Below are positions 43,268-52,775 of a DNA stretch of 64,000 nucleotides, piece after piece (position 1 is the first letter of the stretch; every line of letters begins with the position of its first letter). The notes below the pieces were generated by a model. The model saw nothing but the letters and a program-made list of their open reading frames with translations, was not told where the DNA came from and made no database searches. A program made the translations under genes and the position numbers. This DNA is from Halopseudomonas oceani (GTDB lineage Bacteria; Pseudomonadota; Gammaproteobacteria; Pseudomonadales; Pseudomonadaceae). The stretch spans positions 1-64,000 of the forward strand of contig NZ_PPSK01000002.1 in assembly GCF_002903165.1 (NCBI RefSeq). The letters run 5' to 3'.

Positions 43268-43543
43268 GTGTTGCCTCCTCAAGTTGGGGGTCAGGCAGAG
43301 TGCGGAAAAGACACCCTGCAACTCACTCTAGACTGCCCGGCGCGGTCACGGTTCCTCAACTGCCGGAAGTTTGCTTCTCGCCTCGATCCTACCTACCCTG
43401 TGAAGAAACACGTTCCTGCCGGGAAGTCGTCAATATGGCTTTGCCGGTGCTTCTGCGCAGCCTGCTGCGTATCGGTTTTATTCAGTCAGCCAAGCGTCTC
43501 TGCGCTTGGCTTCATATTTTGCGGAATCCCTACAGGAGGCCAC

Positions 43544-45007
43544 ATGTCTGCTCTGTCCCGTCTCACCGAATCCCGTCTGTTTCGCCAGCAATGTCTGGTG
43601 GGCGGCCAATGGGTTGATGCCAGTGATGGCTCGACGATTGAGGTGGATAATCCGGCCAGTGGCGAGATTATTGGCAACGTACCCAGCCTGAGCGAGGCGC
43701 AGCTCACCGAGTGTATCGCCCAGGCCGACCAGGCCTTTGCCGAGTGGCGCAAGACCACCGCGCTGGAACGTGCTGACCTGTTGATGCGCTGGTACGACCT
43801 GATGCTCAAGCACCGCGAGGATATTGCCAGCCTGATGACGCTGGAGCAGGGCAAGCCGCTGGTGGAGTCCCGTGGTGAGGTGGACTACGCGGCGTCCTTC
43901 ATTCGCTGGTTTGCCGAGGAAGCACGCCGTGTTTACGGCGAGACCATTCCCGGTGCCAAGCCCGGGCAGCATATTGTGGTGACCCGTCAGCCGATTGGGG
44001 TGACTGCAGCCATCACGCCCTGGAATTTCCCGGCGGCAATGATTACCCGTAAGGCCGGTGCCGCGCTGGCAGCAGGCTGTCCGATGATCGTCAAACCGGC
44101 CAGTGCCACGCCGTTCACCGCGTTGGCGCTCGGTGTGCTGGCGGAGGAAGCGGGCATTCCGGCGGGCGTGTTTAACGTGGTGACCGGCAAGGCGTCGATG
44201 ATCAGTGAGGTGCTGACCGGCAGCGAGACGGTGCGCAAGCTGAGTTTTACCGGCTCGACCAGTGTCGGTAGTCAACTGATGGCGCAGTGTGCCGAGCACG
44301 TCCAGAAGGTGTCACTGGAGCTGGGTGGCAATGCGCCCTTTATCGTGTTTGACGATGCCGATCTGGATCGTGCGGTCGAGGGCGCCATGGTCTGCAAGTT
44401 CCGCAACACCGGCCAGACCTGCGTCTGCGCCAACCGTTTTCTGGTCCAGAGCGGCATTCATGACCAGTTTGTCGGGAAACTTGCCGAGGCGATGGGCAAG
44501 CTCAAGCTGGGCGACGGCTTTGAGGAAGGCGTGACCCAGTCCGCGCTGATCAACCGGGCCGCGGTGAAAAAGGTACAGGAACACTTTGACGATGCATTGG
44601 CCAAAGGCGCTAAGCATGTCGCCGGCGCCTCACCCGGCGAGGCCAAAGGCAACTACGTTGAGCCCGTTCTGGTGACTGGTGTGACCCCGGACATGCAGGT
44701 CTGCGCTGATGAAACCTTCGGCCCGCTGGCCGCGGTCATCCGTTTCGATACCGAGGAGCAGGCCATCGCGCTGGCCAACGACACGTCCTACGGGCTGGCT
44801 GCCTATTTCTACAGCACCAACATCCACCGCGTCTGGCGTGTTGCCGATGCGCTGGAGGCCGGCATTATCGGCATCAACGAAGGCGCGGTGTCCAACGCGG
44901 CGGCACCCTTTGGTGGCGTCAAGGCCAGTGGGCTGGGCCGTGAGGGCTCGCGGCACGGGCTGGATGAGTACACCGAGATCAAATACCTGTGCATGGGCGG
45001 GGCCTGA
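43544..45007 (+). CDS. NAD(P)-dependent succinate-semialdehyde dehydrogenase-like enzyme
   Basis: A 487-residue aldehyde dehydrogenase, closest in pattern to GabD, oxidising succinate semialdehyde or a similar aldehyde acid. The catalytic glutamate E259 (LELGGNAP) and cysteine C293 (GQTCVCANR) are present, and TPWNFPAAMITRKAGAALAAGC is typical of the SSDH branch. AGGAGG precedes the ATG at 43544. It is the first gene of a six-gene operon; the 220 bases upstream probably hold the promoter. The actual substrate is likely set by the neighbouring aminotransferases. Confidence 0.88.
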   Translation: MSALSRLTESRLFRQQCLVGGQWVDASDGSTIEVDNPASGEIIGNVPSLSEAQLTECIAQADQAFAEWRKTTALERADLLMRWYDLMLKHREDIASLMTLEQGKPLVESRGEVDYAASFIRWFAEEARRVYGETIPGAKPGQHIVVTRQPIGVTAAITPWNFPAAMITRKAGAALAAGCPMIVKPASATPFTALALGVLAEEAGIPAGVFNVVTGKASMISEVLTGSETVRKLSFTGSTSVGSQLMAQCAEHVQKVSLELGGNAPFIVFDDADLDRAVEGAMVCKFRNTGQTCVCANRFLVQSGIHDQFVGKLAEAMGKLKLGDGFEEGVTQSALINRAAVKKVQEHFDDALAKGAKHVAGASPGEAKGNYVEPVLVTGVTPDMQVCADETFGPLAAVIRFDTEEQAIALANDTSYGLAAYFYSTNIHRVWRVADALEAGIIGINEGAVSNAAAPFGGVKASGLGREGSRHGLDEYTEIKYLCMGGA

Positions 45008-45010
45008 CAG

Positions 45011-46141
45011 ATGACCGAGCCAAGGCGCATCGCCCTGATGCCCGGCGATGGCATCGGCCCGGAGGTAATGGCGGCCGCTGCCGAGGTGCTTGCCGCGCTT
45101 GATCGCCAGACCCCGCTCGGTCTGACCTGGGACTGGCTGGACTGGCCGTCGACCGACTGGCACCGCCAGCACGGCGAGATGATGCCCGCCGATGCCCTGA
45201 CCCGGGTGCAAGCCTATGACGCGCTGCTGATGGGCGCATTGGGCGATCCGGGGCCGCTGACTGATGCCGAACGCTACTGCCTGCCCGACAGCGTCTCGCT
45301 GGCACCGCTGCTGCAGTTTCGCAAGGGGCTGGACCTGTGGGCCTGCGAGCGGCCGGCGCGCTTGTTGCCGGGCGCACCGCAGTATCTGGCTGACCCCCGC
45401 GCCGCTGAGGTCGATATGCTGGTGATTCGCGAAAACAGTGAAGGCGAGTACGTCAATCAGGGCGGCCGGCTGCACCGCGGCAGCGTCGATGAGGTGGCGA
45501 CCCAGCTGGAAGTGTTTACCCGCCGGGCAACCGAGCGGCTGATTCGTCATGGCTTTGCCCGTGCCCGTGAGCGGTTGGCTGCACGGGGGCAGGGCAGTCG
45601 CGACTTCCACTGCGCGAATAAGGGACGGGCGGCGGCGCAGGTGTGCCTGATCACCAAGCGCAACGCCCAGCCGTATTGGGGTGATCTGTATACCGAGGTG
45701 TTTGCCGAGGTTGCCGCCGAGTTCCCCGAGATAGGCGTGCACCACGAGCTGGTCGACGCCGCCTGCATGAAGTTCGTGCAGTGCCCGTGGACCTTCGATG
45801 TGGTCGTGGCGAGCAACTTGCATGGAGACATTCTGACGGATCTGGCCGCCGTGCTGTCGGGCGGACTGGGGCTGGCGCCGTCGTGCAATATCAATCCGGA
45901 CAGCCGGGCGATGCCCGCGCTGTTCGAACCCACACATGGCAGCGCGCCGGATATCGCCGGCCAGGGGCTCGCAAACCCTGCTGCCATGCTGCTCACCACA
46001 GCACTGATGCTGGATTGGGTGGGCTGCGCACAGGCTGCTGAACGGCTGCGTCTGGCGGTTGCCAAGGATCTGGTGACCACCGCAGGCCAACAGCGAACCT
46101 GTCGGGATGTGACTGCCGGCGTGATTGCCGCGCTGCACTGA
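45011..46141 (+). CDS. Tartrate/D-malate-type dehydrogenase (IMDH-like)
   Basis: A 376-residue member of the isocitrate/isopropylmalate dehydrogenase superfamily that oxidatively decarboxylates a 2-hydroxy acid. Signature pieces are LMPGDGIGPEVM, VIRENSEGEYVNQGG, the KRNAQPYWGDLY and CNINPDSRAMPALFEPTHGSAPDIAGQ segments. The SEGEY form suggests tartrate or D-malate dehydrogenase rather than LeuB. It starts three bases after the aldehyde dehydrogenase stop. Confidence 0.82.
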   Translation: MTEPRRIALMPGDGIGPEVMAAAAEVLAALDRQTPLGLTWDWLDWPSTDWHRQHGEMMPADALTRVQAYDALLMGALGDPGPLTDAERYCLPDSVSLAPLLQFRKGLDLWACERPARLLPGAPQYLADPRAAEVDMLVIRENSEGEYVNQGGRLHRGSVDEVATQLEVFTRRATERLIRHGFARARERLAARGQGSRDFHCANKGRAAAQVCLITKRNAQPYWGDLYTEVFAEVAAEFPEIGVHHELVDAACMKFVQCPWTFDVVVASNLHGDILTDLAAVLSGGLGLAPSCNINPDSRAMPALFEPTHGSAPDIAGQGLANPAAMLLTTALMLDWVGCAQAAERLRLAVAKDLVTTAGQQRTCRDVTAGVIAALH

Positions 46142-46222
46142 TCCCGCTCGCGTGTCAGAGCTCGCTCTGCGGGCTGCTGGCCGATCAGACACGGGCTCCG
46201 GCCCGCCGAAAGGACAGGAGAG

Positions 46223-47482
46223 ATGGCTATGCACCATTTGTCACCGCTACTCAAGCAGGCCAGCCAGGTCTGTGTCGATCACGGCGAAGGTAGCTGGCTG
46301 GTTGATACCGACGGCCGCCGCTATCTGGACTTTACCTCCGGCATTGGTGTGACCAGCACCGGCCATTGCCATCCGACCGTGGTGGCGGCGGCGCAGGCGC
46401 AAGTCGGCCGCGTGATTCATGCCCAGTACACCACGGTGGCGCATCGGCCGATGCTGGAACTGACCGATGCGCTGGCCGAGCGTATGCCTGAGGGCATCGA
46501 CTCGGTGGCGTTCAGCAACTCTGGCTCTGAGTCGGTTGAGGCGGCCTTGCGACTGGCCCGCCAGGCCACCCGACGGGCCAACATCATCGTGTTTGACGGT
46601 GGCTTTCACGGCCGTACCATGGCTGCCGCCTCGCTGACCACTTCTGGCACCAAGGTGCGTACCGGTTTTCATCCGATGATGGCCGGGGTCGAGGTGTCGC
46701 CCTTCCCGCATGCCTATCGCTATGGCTGGACCGAGGAAGAGGCTACCGCGTTTGCCCTGCGCGAGCTGGACCACATTCTGAAAACCCGCACTGCGCCCAG
46801 CGACACCGCCGCCATGCTGATCGAGCCGGTGCAGGGCGAATTTGGTTATTACCCGGCCAACAAGGCGTTCATGCAGGGGCTGGCCGAACGCTGCCGGCAG
46901 CACGGCATTTTGCTGATCTGCGACGAGATTCAGGCCGGCTATGGCCGCACCGGACGGTTCTGGAGCCACAGTCACTTTGACGTCACCCCGGATATCGTGA
47001 TCACCGCCAAGGGCCTGGCCAGCGGTTTTCCGCTGTCGGCCATTGCCGCTTCCGAAGCGCTGATGAGCAAAGGCCTGGCCGGTTCGCAGGGCGGCACCTA
47101 TGGCGCTAACGCGGTGGCCTGTGCGGCGGCGCTGGCGACGCTGGAGGTGATCGACAGTGAGCAGCTGGTCGATAACGCCGCCCGCCAGGGTGAGCGGCTG
47201 GCCGAGCATCTGCAAGGCCTGCAGGCGCGCCTGCCGATGATCGACACCCTGCGCGGCAAGGGGCTGATGCTGGGGATGGAGATTGCCGATGACTTCCGCA
47301 CCCCGCGCGGTGATCTGGCCGCCCGGCTGACCAGCGCGGCGGAGGAGCAGGGGTTGCTGCTGCTGCGCTGCGGCACCGAGGGGCAGATCGTTCGCTGGCT
47401 GCCGCCGCTGACGGTCAGTAGTGCGGAAGTTGACGAGGCGGTTGCCCGCTTCACCCGGGCAGTAGAGCAGGTGGCGGCATGA
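46223..47482 (+). CDS. Class III aminotransferase (GABA aminotransferase-like)
   Basis: A 419-residue PLP-dependent omega-aminotransferase. It has FTSGIGVTSTGHCHPTVVAAAQ, the phosphate loop NSGSESVEAALRLAR, LLICDEIQAGYGRTGRFW and the PLP lysine K263 in ITAKGLASGFPLSA. It would convert an omega-amino acid to the semialdehyde oxidised by the first enzyme of the operon. ATG 46223 is used; 46229 is also well placed behind the AGGACAGGAGAG tract. Its end overlaps the next gene by four bases. Confidence 0.88.
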   Translation: MAMHHLSPLLKQASQVCVDHGEGSWLVDTDGRRYLDFTSGIGVTSTGHCHPTVVAAAQAQVGRVIHAQYTTVAHRPMLELTDALAERMPEGIDSVAFSNSGSESVEAALRLARQATRRANIIVFDGGFHGRTMAAASLTTSGTKVRTGFHPMMAGVEVSPFPHAYRYGWTEEEATAFALRELDHILKTRTAPSDTAAMLIEPVQGEFGYYPANKAFMQGLAERCRQHGILLICDEIQAGYGRTGRFWSHSHFDVTPDIVITAKGLASGFPLSAIAASEALMSKGLAGSQGGTYGANAVACAAALATLEVIDSEQLVDNAARQGERLAEHLQGLQARLPMIDTLRGKGLMLGMEIADDFRTPRGDLAARLTSAAEEQGLLLLRCGTEGQIVRWLPPLTVSSAEVDEAVARFTRAVEQVAA

Positions 47483-48426
47483 CCCGCGTGCTGGTACTGG
47501 TTGCGCCCGGCGAAGCGCCGCTGCCGGGGCTGGATGATCTGCCAACCACGGTAGAGCTGCGCACGGTCAGCAGCGAGTCTGATCTGCGTACCTATCTGCC
47601 GCAGACCGATGTGCTGGTAGTGACGGATTTTCGCACCGACCTGCTTGAACGCTGCTGGCCGGCTGAACACCGCATTCGTTGGGTGCATGCGACCAGTGCT
47701 GGCGTTGACGCGTTGATGTTTCCGGCGCTTTGGGACAGCGATGTGCTGCTGACCAACGCGCGCGGCGTGTTTGATCTGGGCATTGCCGAGTACGTGCTGG
47801 GTGCGGTGCTGATGCATACCAAGGACAGCTTCGGCAACCTTGCCTTGCAGCGCCAGCAGCGCTGGCAGCACCGGGAAACCCGGCTGGCGGCCCGGCAGCG
47901 GGCGCTGGTGATCGGCGCCGGGTCCATTGGCAGCGAGGTGGCGCGGCTGCTGTCGGCGCTGGATATCGAGGTGACCGGTATCGCCCGGACCGCCCGCAGC
48001 GCCGAACACTTCAGTCGCGTGCTGGCCAGTGAACAACTGGATAAGGCGTTGCCCGAGGCTGACATTGTGGTGATTACCGCACCGCTGACCGACGCCACGC
48101 GCGGCCTGATCAACCATGATCGGCTGGCGCGCATGCGCGCTGATGCGCTGCTGGTCAACGTCGGGCGCGGTGCCATCGTGGTGACAGATGATCTGGTCGC
48201 GGCCTTGCAGGCCGGCCAGCTGGGCGCCGCCGTGCTGGATGTGGTTGATCCTGAGCCGCTGCCAGCGGGGCATCCTTTGTGGGAACTGCCTAATGTCATG
48301 TTGTCTGCCCACATGGCCGGTGATTTCATCGGTTGGCGACAGGCACTGGGAGAACAATTTCTGGCCAACCTGCAGCGCTGGTTGGCCGATGAGCCCCTGT
48401 TGAACCGGGTTGGCAGGGGGAAGTAG
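47479..48426 (+). CDS. D-2-hydroxyacid dehydrogenase
   Basis: A 315-residue NAD(P)-dependent dehydrogenase of the D-isomer-specific family (glyoxylate/hydroxypyruvate reductase-like). The Rossmann motif is ALVIGAGSIGSEVARLLSAL, with LVNVGRGAIV (catalytic arginine region elsewhere), DVVDPEPLPAGHPLWELPNVMLSAHMAG containing the catalytic glutamate-histidine pair. It overlaps the upstream aminotransferase gene (ATGA). Confidence 0.87.
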   Translation: MTRVLVLVAPGEAPLPGLDDLPTTVELRTVSSESDLRTYLPQTDVLVVTDFRTDLLERCWPAEHRIRWVHATSAGVDALMFPALWDSDVLLTNARGVFDLGIAEYVLGAVLMHTKDSFGNLALQRQQRWQHRETRLAARQRALVIGAGSIGSEVARLLSALDIEVTGIARTARSAEHFSRVLASEQLDKALPEADIVVITAPLTDATRGLINHDRLARMRADALLVNVGRGAIVVTDDLVAALQAGQLGAAVLDVVDPEPLPAGHPLWELPNVMLSAHMAGDFIGWRQALGEQFLANLQRWLADEPLLNRVGRGK

Positions 48427-48463
48427 CGCTCGGCGAGGGCGCGTTGGCACTGAGGAGACGAGC

Positions 48464-49882
48464 ATGTCCGATGAAATTCTGGCAATGACGGCGATGCAGT
48501 TGCGTGAGCATTTTTCCAACCGGCAGCTGTCGCCGGTCGAGGTGGCCAGTGCCATGCTCGACCAGATCGAGCGTGTCGACAGCCACACCAATGGTTTTTG
48601 TTTGGTCGACCGCGAAACCACGCTGGCGCTGGCGCGGGCGTCGGAGCAGCGTTATGTCGAGGGGCGCGTGCAGGGCGTGTTGGACGGCATTCCGGTGGCA
48701 GTCAAGGACGTTTTCCTCACGCCGATGTGGCCGACGCTCAAAGGCTCTCATACCGTTGATCCGCAGAGCACCATGGACAAGACCGGCGCCTGCACTGCAG
48801 CGCTGGCGCGCCACGGTTACGTACCCATCGGCAAGACCACAACGCCTGAACTGGGTTGGAAAGGGGTTACCGACAACCCGGTTAATGGTGTTACCAACAA
48901 CCCCTGGAACCCGCAGAAGACCTCGGGCGGCTCCTCCGGTGGCAGCGGGGTAGCGGTGGCGCTGGGCATGGCGCCGCTGGCGCTGGGAACCGATGCCGGT
49001 GGTTCCATCCGCATTCCATCGGCCTTCTGCGGCATCGTTGGCCTCAAACCCTCGTTTGGTGAGGTGCCGCACTGGCCCTCCAGTCCTTTTGGCACGCTGG
49101 CTCATGCCGGTCCGATGACCTGGACGGTAGAAGACTGTGCCCTGATGATGAATGTGCTTTGCGAAGCGGACCACCGTGATACCAATGCGGTACCCCGGCG
49201 CGGTATTGACTACCTGGCTGAGCTGAGCGGTGGCGTGAAAGGGCTAAAAATCGCCTACAGTCCGAACCTCGGGTACGTGGATGTCGACCCCGAAGTGGAG
49301 GCAGCGGTCGCTCAGGCAGCTCGGGTGTTTGCCGAGCTGGGTGCCGAGGTGGTGCGGGTTGACCCAGGATTCAGTGATCCGCTGGCGGCATTCGGTCACC
49401 TGTTCTACGGCGGCGCGGCCAATGCCATTCGTGACCTGGGACCGAAAAAACGCGCCGTGATGGACCCGGAACTGGTCAAGGTAGCGGAGAAAGCGGCCCG
49501 TTTGAGCATGCTGGATTACATGGGCGCCATGAACGAATCGATGGCACTGCGTGAACGTATGGCGGCGTTCCATCAGAAGTACGACCTGCTGCTCACTCCT
49601 ACCCTGCCGCTGACCGCCTTCAAGACCGGCCGCGAGGTGCCGGAGGACTGGCCCAGCACACGCTGGCCGACCTGGACCCCTTTTACCTACCCGTTCAACA
49701 TGACCGGCCAGCCGGGGCTGTCGGTACCCTGCGGCTTTGACAGCCAGGGGCTGCCCATTGGTCTGCAACTGGTGGGCGCGCGCTTCAATGATGCGCTGGT
49801 GCTGCGCGCAGGCCACGCCTATCAGCAGGCTGCACCGTTAACCGACCGTCGGCCAGCGCTGTTTGCTGGCGCCAAGGAGTGA
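48464..49882 (+). CDS. Amidase (amidase signature family)
   Basis: A 472-residue amidase. The Ser-cisSer-Lys triad is visible: K81 (VAVKDVF), the cis-serine in SGGSSGGSG (around 157) and the nucleophile around S181 in GTDAGGSIRIPSAFCG. It hydrolyses a carboxamide to acid and ammonia, which would feed an acid or amino acid to the surrounding dehydrogenases and aminotransferases. GAGGAGACG precedes the ATG at 48464. The next gene starts four bases after its stop. Confidence 0.9.
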   Translation: MSDEILAMTAMQLREHFSNRQLSPVEVASAMLDQIERVDSHTNGFCLVDRETTLALARASEQRYVEGRVQGVLDGIPVAVKDVFLTPMWPTLKGSHTVDPQSTMDKTGACTAALARHGYVPIGKTTTPELGWKGVTDNPVNGVTNNPWNPQKTSGGSSGGSGVAVALGMAPLALGTDAGGSIRIPSAFCGIVGLKPSFGEVPHWPSSPFGTLAHAGPMTWTVEDCALMMNVLCEADHRDTNAVPRRGIDYLAELSGGVKGLKIAYSPNLGYVDVDPEVEAAVAQAARVFAELGAEVVRVDPGFSDPLAAFGHLFYGGAANAIRDLGPKKRAVMDPELVKVAEKAARLSMLDYMGAMNESMALRERMAAFHQKYDLLLTPTLPLTAFKTGREVPEDWPSTRWPTWTPFTYPFNMTGQPGLSVPCGFDSQGLPIGLQLVGARFNDALVLRAGHAYQQAAPLTDRRPALFAGAKE

Positions 49883-49886
49883 TGCC

Positions 49887-51092
49887 ATGGCACTGGGAAG
49901 CTCCGATATCGATCTGTATGAATCCGAGGATCCAATCTGGAATCCGGCACTGCTGACCATCCCCATCCCGGGGATTCGCAAGATGGTCAACCTGGCTTCC
50001 AGTCTGGATGATGTCATCCATCTGTCTATCGGTCAGCCAGATCTGCCGGCGCCGGACGTCGTGGTTGAAGCGTCGATTGAGGCGCTGCGCGCCGGGCAGA
50101 CCGGCTACACCATGGATGCCGGCATGCCCGAACTGCTGGAATCGTTGGCGGAGTATTACAGCGAGCGCTATCAGCGGCCGTTGACGCCGGATAACATCAT
50201 GGTCACCACTGGCGCGACTGAGGCGATCTATCTCGCGCTGACGGCGGTGGCAGCACCTGGTCGCCATTTTATCGTGCCGGATCCGGCGTTCATGCTCTAT
50301 GCGCCGCTGATTCGCATGAACGGTGGCGAGGTGACCGAAATCACCACCCGCGCAGAGAACAACCACCAGCTTGATCCGCAGGAAGTGATCGACGCCATTG
50401 AGCCGCACACCCATGCCATCGTGCTCAACTCGCCAAGTAACCCAACCGGCACGCTGTATCCGCGCGAAACGCTGGAGGCGATTCTGGAGGAGGCGGCGTA
50501 TCGCGGTATCCACGTCATCAGCGATGAGGTCTATGACCACCTGATCTACGATGGGCGTGAGTATCCGTCGGTGCTGTCGTGCTGCAGCGATCTGGATCAC
50601 GTCATGGTGGTCAGCAGCTTTTCCAAGACCTACAGCATGGCGGGCATGCGCATCGGCTGGCTGATCGGCAGTCAGGCGGCGATCAAGAAGTTGCGGCGCT
50701 ATCACATGTTCACGACGACGGTCGCCAACACGCCGTTCCAGTGGGCGGGGGTGGCGGCCTTGCGCAGTGGTGGTGCCTTTATCGAGCAGATGCTCAGTGA
50801 GTACACCCGGCGCCGGGATCGGTTGGTGGAGCTGGTAGAGCAGACGCCGCACCTGACCGGGTACAAGCCCGAAGGCGCTTTCTATTTGTTTCCGTCGCTG
50901 CCGGAAGGGGTGAACGGCACCAATGTGGCGCTGCGGCTGTTGAAGGAAACCGGGGTGTGCACCATTCCCGGCGAGACCTTCGGCAACAGCTGCAGCAATG
51001 CCTTGCGGCTGAGCTACTCGACCTCGCTGGAGCGGATCGAGCAGGCGTTCGAGCGGATTATCCCGTGGATGGAGAAGCAGGATTTTGATTAG
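49887..51092 (+). CDS. Class I/II aminotransferase
   Basis: A 401-residue fold-type I PLP aminotransferase. It contains LSIGQPDLPAPD, MVTTGATEAIYLALTAVA, NSPSNPTGTLY, ISDEVYDHLIYDG and the PLP lysine K247 in SFSKTYSMAGMRIGW. The amino donor and acceptor are not predictable; aspartate/aromatic-type family. AAGGAG at 49874-49879 decides the ATG at 49887. It is the last gene of the catabolic operon; a terminator follows at 51217. Confidence 0.9.
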   Translation: MALGSSDIDLYESEDPIWNPALLTIPIPGIRKMVNLASSLDDVIHLSIGQPDLPAPDVVVEASIEALRAGQTGYTMDAGMPELLESLAEYYSERYQRPLTPDNIMVTTGATEAIYLALTAVAAPGRHFIVPDPAFMLYAPLIRMNGGEVTEITTRAENNHQLDPQEVIDAIEPHTHAIVLNSPSNPTGTLYPRETLEAILEEAAYRGIHVISDEVYDHLIYDGREYPSVLSCCSDLDHVMVVSSFSKTYSMAGMRIGWLIGSQAAIKKLRRYHMFTTTVANTPFQWAGVAALRSGGAFIEQMLSEYTRRRDRLVELVEQTPHLTGYKPEGAFYLFPSLPEGVNGTNVALRLLKETGVCTIPGETFGNSCSNALRLSYSTSLERIEQAFERIIPWMEKQDFD

Positions 51093-51513
51093 GGAGGAAG
51101 CCTTTAAGGCTGGAGTTTCCTGACGCATGCGTGCTGACCTCTTTTGGCGTGGGCCAGTAACTGTTGATTGTTTACTGCGCTGTTACTGAATCAGCATTTC
51201 GCCTTCACGGCGAGCCAAGGGGGGCCGCTTGCCCGGCCCCCCTTTGCGATCCCCCCGGGCACCCGACTACGCGGCCCTTCGGGTTCGCTGCGTTGTTCGG
51301 TTGGATGGGGGTGGCCGGCCAGGTAGCGGCAGAACTCGTCGCTTTGCTCCTCAGACATGCTGCCGCTCTTTTTCCCGTCAGCCCTGCGCTACTCGCCCGC
51401 GTAAACGGGACTGGATTCCGTGCACACTTCACCGTTGTTGATCGCTCCCACGCTCTGCGTCCGATCACTCAGACGGCGCGACAAGTGCGTTGTGCGCCTC
51501 TCCTTATGTCCCG
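51093..51513. other. Gap with terminator and possible dispersed repeat
   Basis: A 421-base gap. After the terminator hairpin (51217-51245), the stretch 51246-51513 is open in several frames at once. The widest frame (51164-51517) would encode a proline- and alanine-rich product whose reading passes through the terminator, so I do not call it a gene. The look of the sequence recalls intergenic repeats found in many copies in pseudomonad genomes, but this cannot be tested from one window. Confidence 0.35.
51217..51245 (+). terminator. Terminator of the catabolic operon
   Basis: A perfect 11-bp stem, AAGGGGGGCCG (51217-51227) and CGGCCCCCCTT (51234-51244), with a six-base loop. Only a short T-run follows. 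Confidence 0.75.
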
Positions 51514-52710
51514 CTAAATCGCGCCGCGCCCACGCAGCTCGGCAATCTGTGCCTCGTCGTAGCCAAGCTGGCGCAGAATGCTGTCAGTGTGTTCACCCAG
51601 GGCTGGTCCGGTCCATTCGGCGCTGCCGGGTGTCTCGGACAGTTTGGGCACGATGCCCGGCATCTTGAATGGTTTGCCGTCCGGCAGGTTGGCGCTGAGG
51701 AACATTTCGCGGGCCAGATATTGCGGGTCGCTGAGCATGTCTGCGGCTGAATAGATTTTACTGGCGGGAACTTCGGCCTGCGCCAGCACCTGCAATACGT
51801 GCTCCTGCGGCAGGCTGGCGGCCCAGCGATCAATCAGGGCATACAGCTCGTCGCGTCTGGCGTCACGGCCGGCATTGTCGGCCAGGGTCGGGTCGTCGGC
51901 CAGATCATCACGGCCAATGGCGCGCATGAAACGCTGGAAGATGGCATCGCCGTTGGCGCCGATCTGTACTGCCTTGCCGTCGCTGCAGGTGTGGATGGAG
52001 GAGGGGGTGATGCCGGGCATGATGTTGCCGGTGCGCTCGCGCACAAAGCCCATCACGTCGAACTCGGGCACCATGCTTTCCATCATCGCGAAGACGGCTT
52101 CGTACAGCGCGACGTCGACGATCTGGCCCTTGCCCTGATTGACCTCCCGGTGCCGCAGCGCCATCAGTGCGCCAATCACGCCCCAGAGCGCGGCGATGGA
52201 GTCACCGATGGAAATACCGGTACGCACCGGCGGGCGGTCCTCGAAACCGGTGATATAACGCAGCCCGCCCATGGATTCGCCGACGGCGCCAAATCCGGGC
52301 TGGTCCTTTTGCGGGCCAGTCTGACCAAAGCCGGACAGCCGTACCATGACCAGCCCCGGGTTGAGCGCGTGCAGGGTATCCCAGTCCAGCCCGAGTTTTT
52401 CCAGTGTGCCGGGGCGAAAGTTCTCGATCAGGATGTCGGCATCGCCGAGCAATTGCTTGAGCACGTCGATGGCTTCTGGATCTTTCAGGTTGAGGGTCAG
52501 CGATTGCTTGTTGCGGGCCTGCACAAACCACCACAGCGAGGTGCCCTCGTAGAGCTTGCGCCACTTGCGCAGCGGATCACCGCCGTTGGGCGACTCGACC
52601 TTGATGACCTCGGCGCCGAACTCGGCACAGATGCGCGCGGCAAAGGGGCCGGCGATCAGTGTACCGAGTTCGATGACCTTGAGGCCGGCGAGGGGTTTGG
52701 CAGCATTCAT
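51514..52710 (-). CDS. CaiB/BaiF family CoA transferase
   Basis: A 398-residue class III CoA transferase moving CoA between carboxylic acids. LAGLKVIELGTLIAGPFAARICAEFGAEVIKVE is the N-terminal CoA-binding motif, and an aspartate corresponding to the catalytic residue lies in the FGAVGESMGGLRYITGFEDRPPVRTGISIGDSIAAL region. It is convergent with the catabolic operon and may activate one of its acid products, though cotranscription is impossible. Start ATG at 52710 has GGAG before it. Confidence 0.88.
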   Translation of the reverse strand: MNAAKPLAGLKVIELGTLIAGPFAARICAEFGAEVIKVESPNGGDPLRKWRKLYEGTSLWWFVQARNKQSLTLNLKDPEAIDVLKQLLGDADILIENFRPGTLEKLGLDWDTLHALNPGLVMVRLSGFGQTGPQKDQPGFGAVGESMGGLRYITGFEDRPPVRTGISIGDSIAALWGVIGALMALRHREVNQGKGQIVDVALYEAVFAMMESMVPEFDVMGFVRERTGNIMPGITPSSIHTCSDGKAVQIGANGDAIFQRFMRAIGRDDLADDPTLADNAGRDARRDELYALIDRWAASLPQEHVLQVLAQAEVPASKIYSAADMLSDPQYLAREMFLSANLPDGKPFKMPGIVPKLSETPGSAEWTGPALGEHTDSILRQLGYDEAQIAELRGRGAI

Positions 52711-52775
52711 GCGGGCTCCGGGTGCGCTGGTTGGGCCGCCAGTGTAGGACAAAGGCGGCGGCCACGGAACGCTGC

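Noticed and set aside
44630..46237. 535-codon minus-strand frame opposite the dehydrogenase genes
   Set aside because: Antisense shadow of two strongly supported enzymes; no motif or ribosome site.
51164..51517. 117-codon frame after the aminotransferase operon
   Set aside because: Spans the operon terminator, has no ribosome site, and is more easily explained as a repeat or non-coding DNA.
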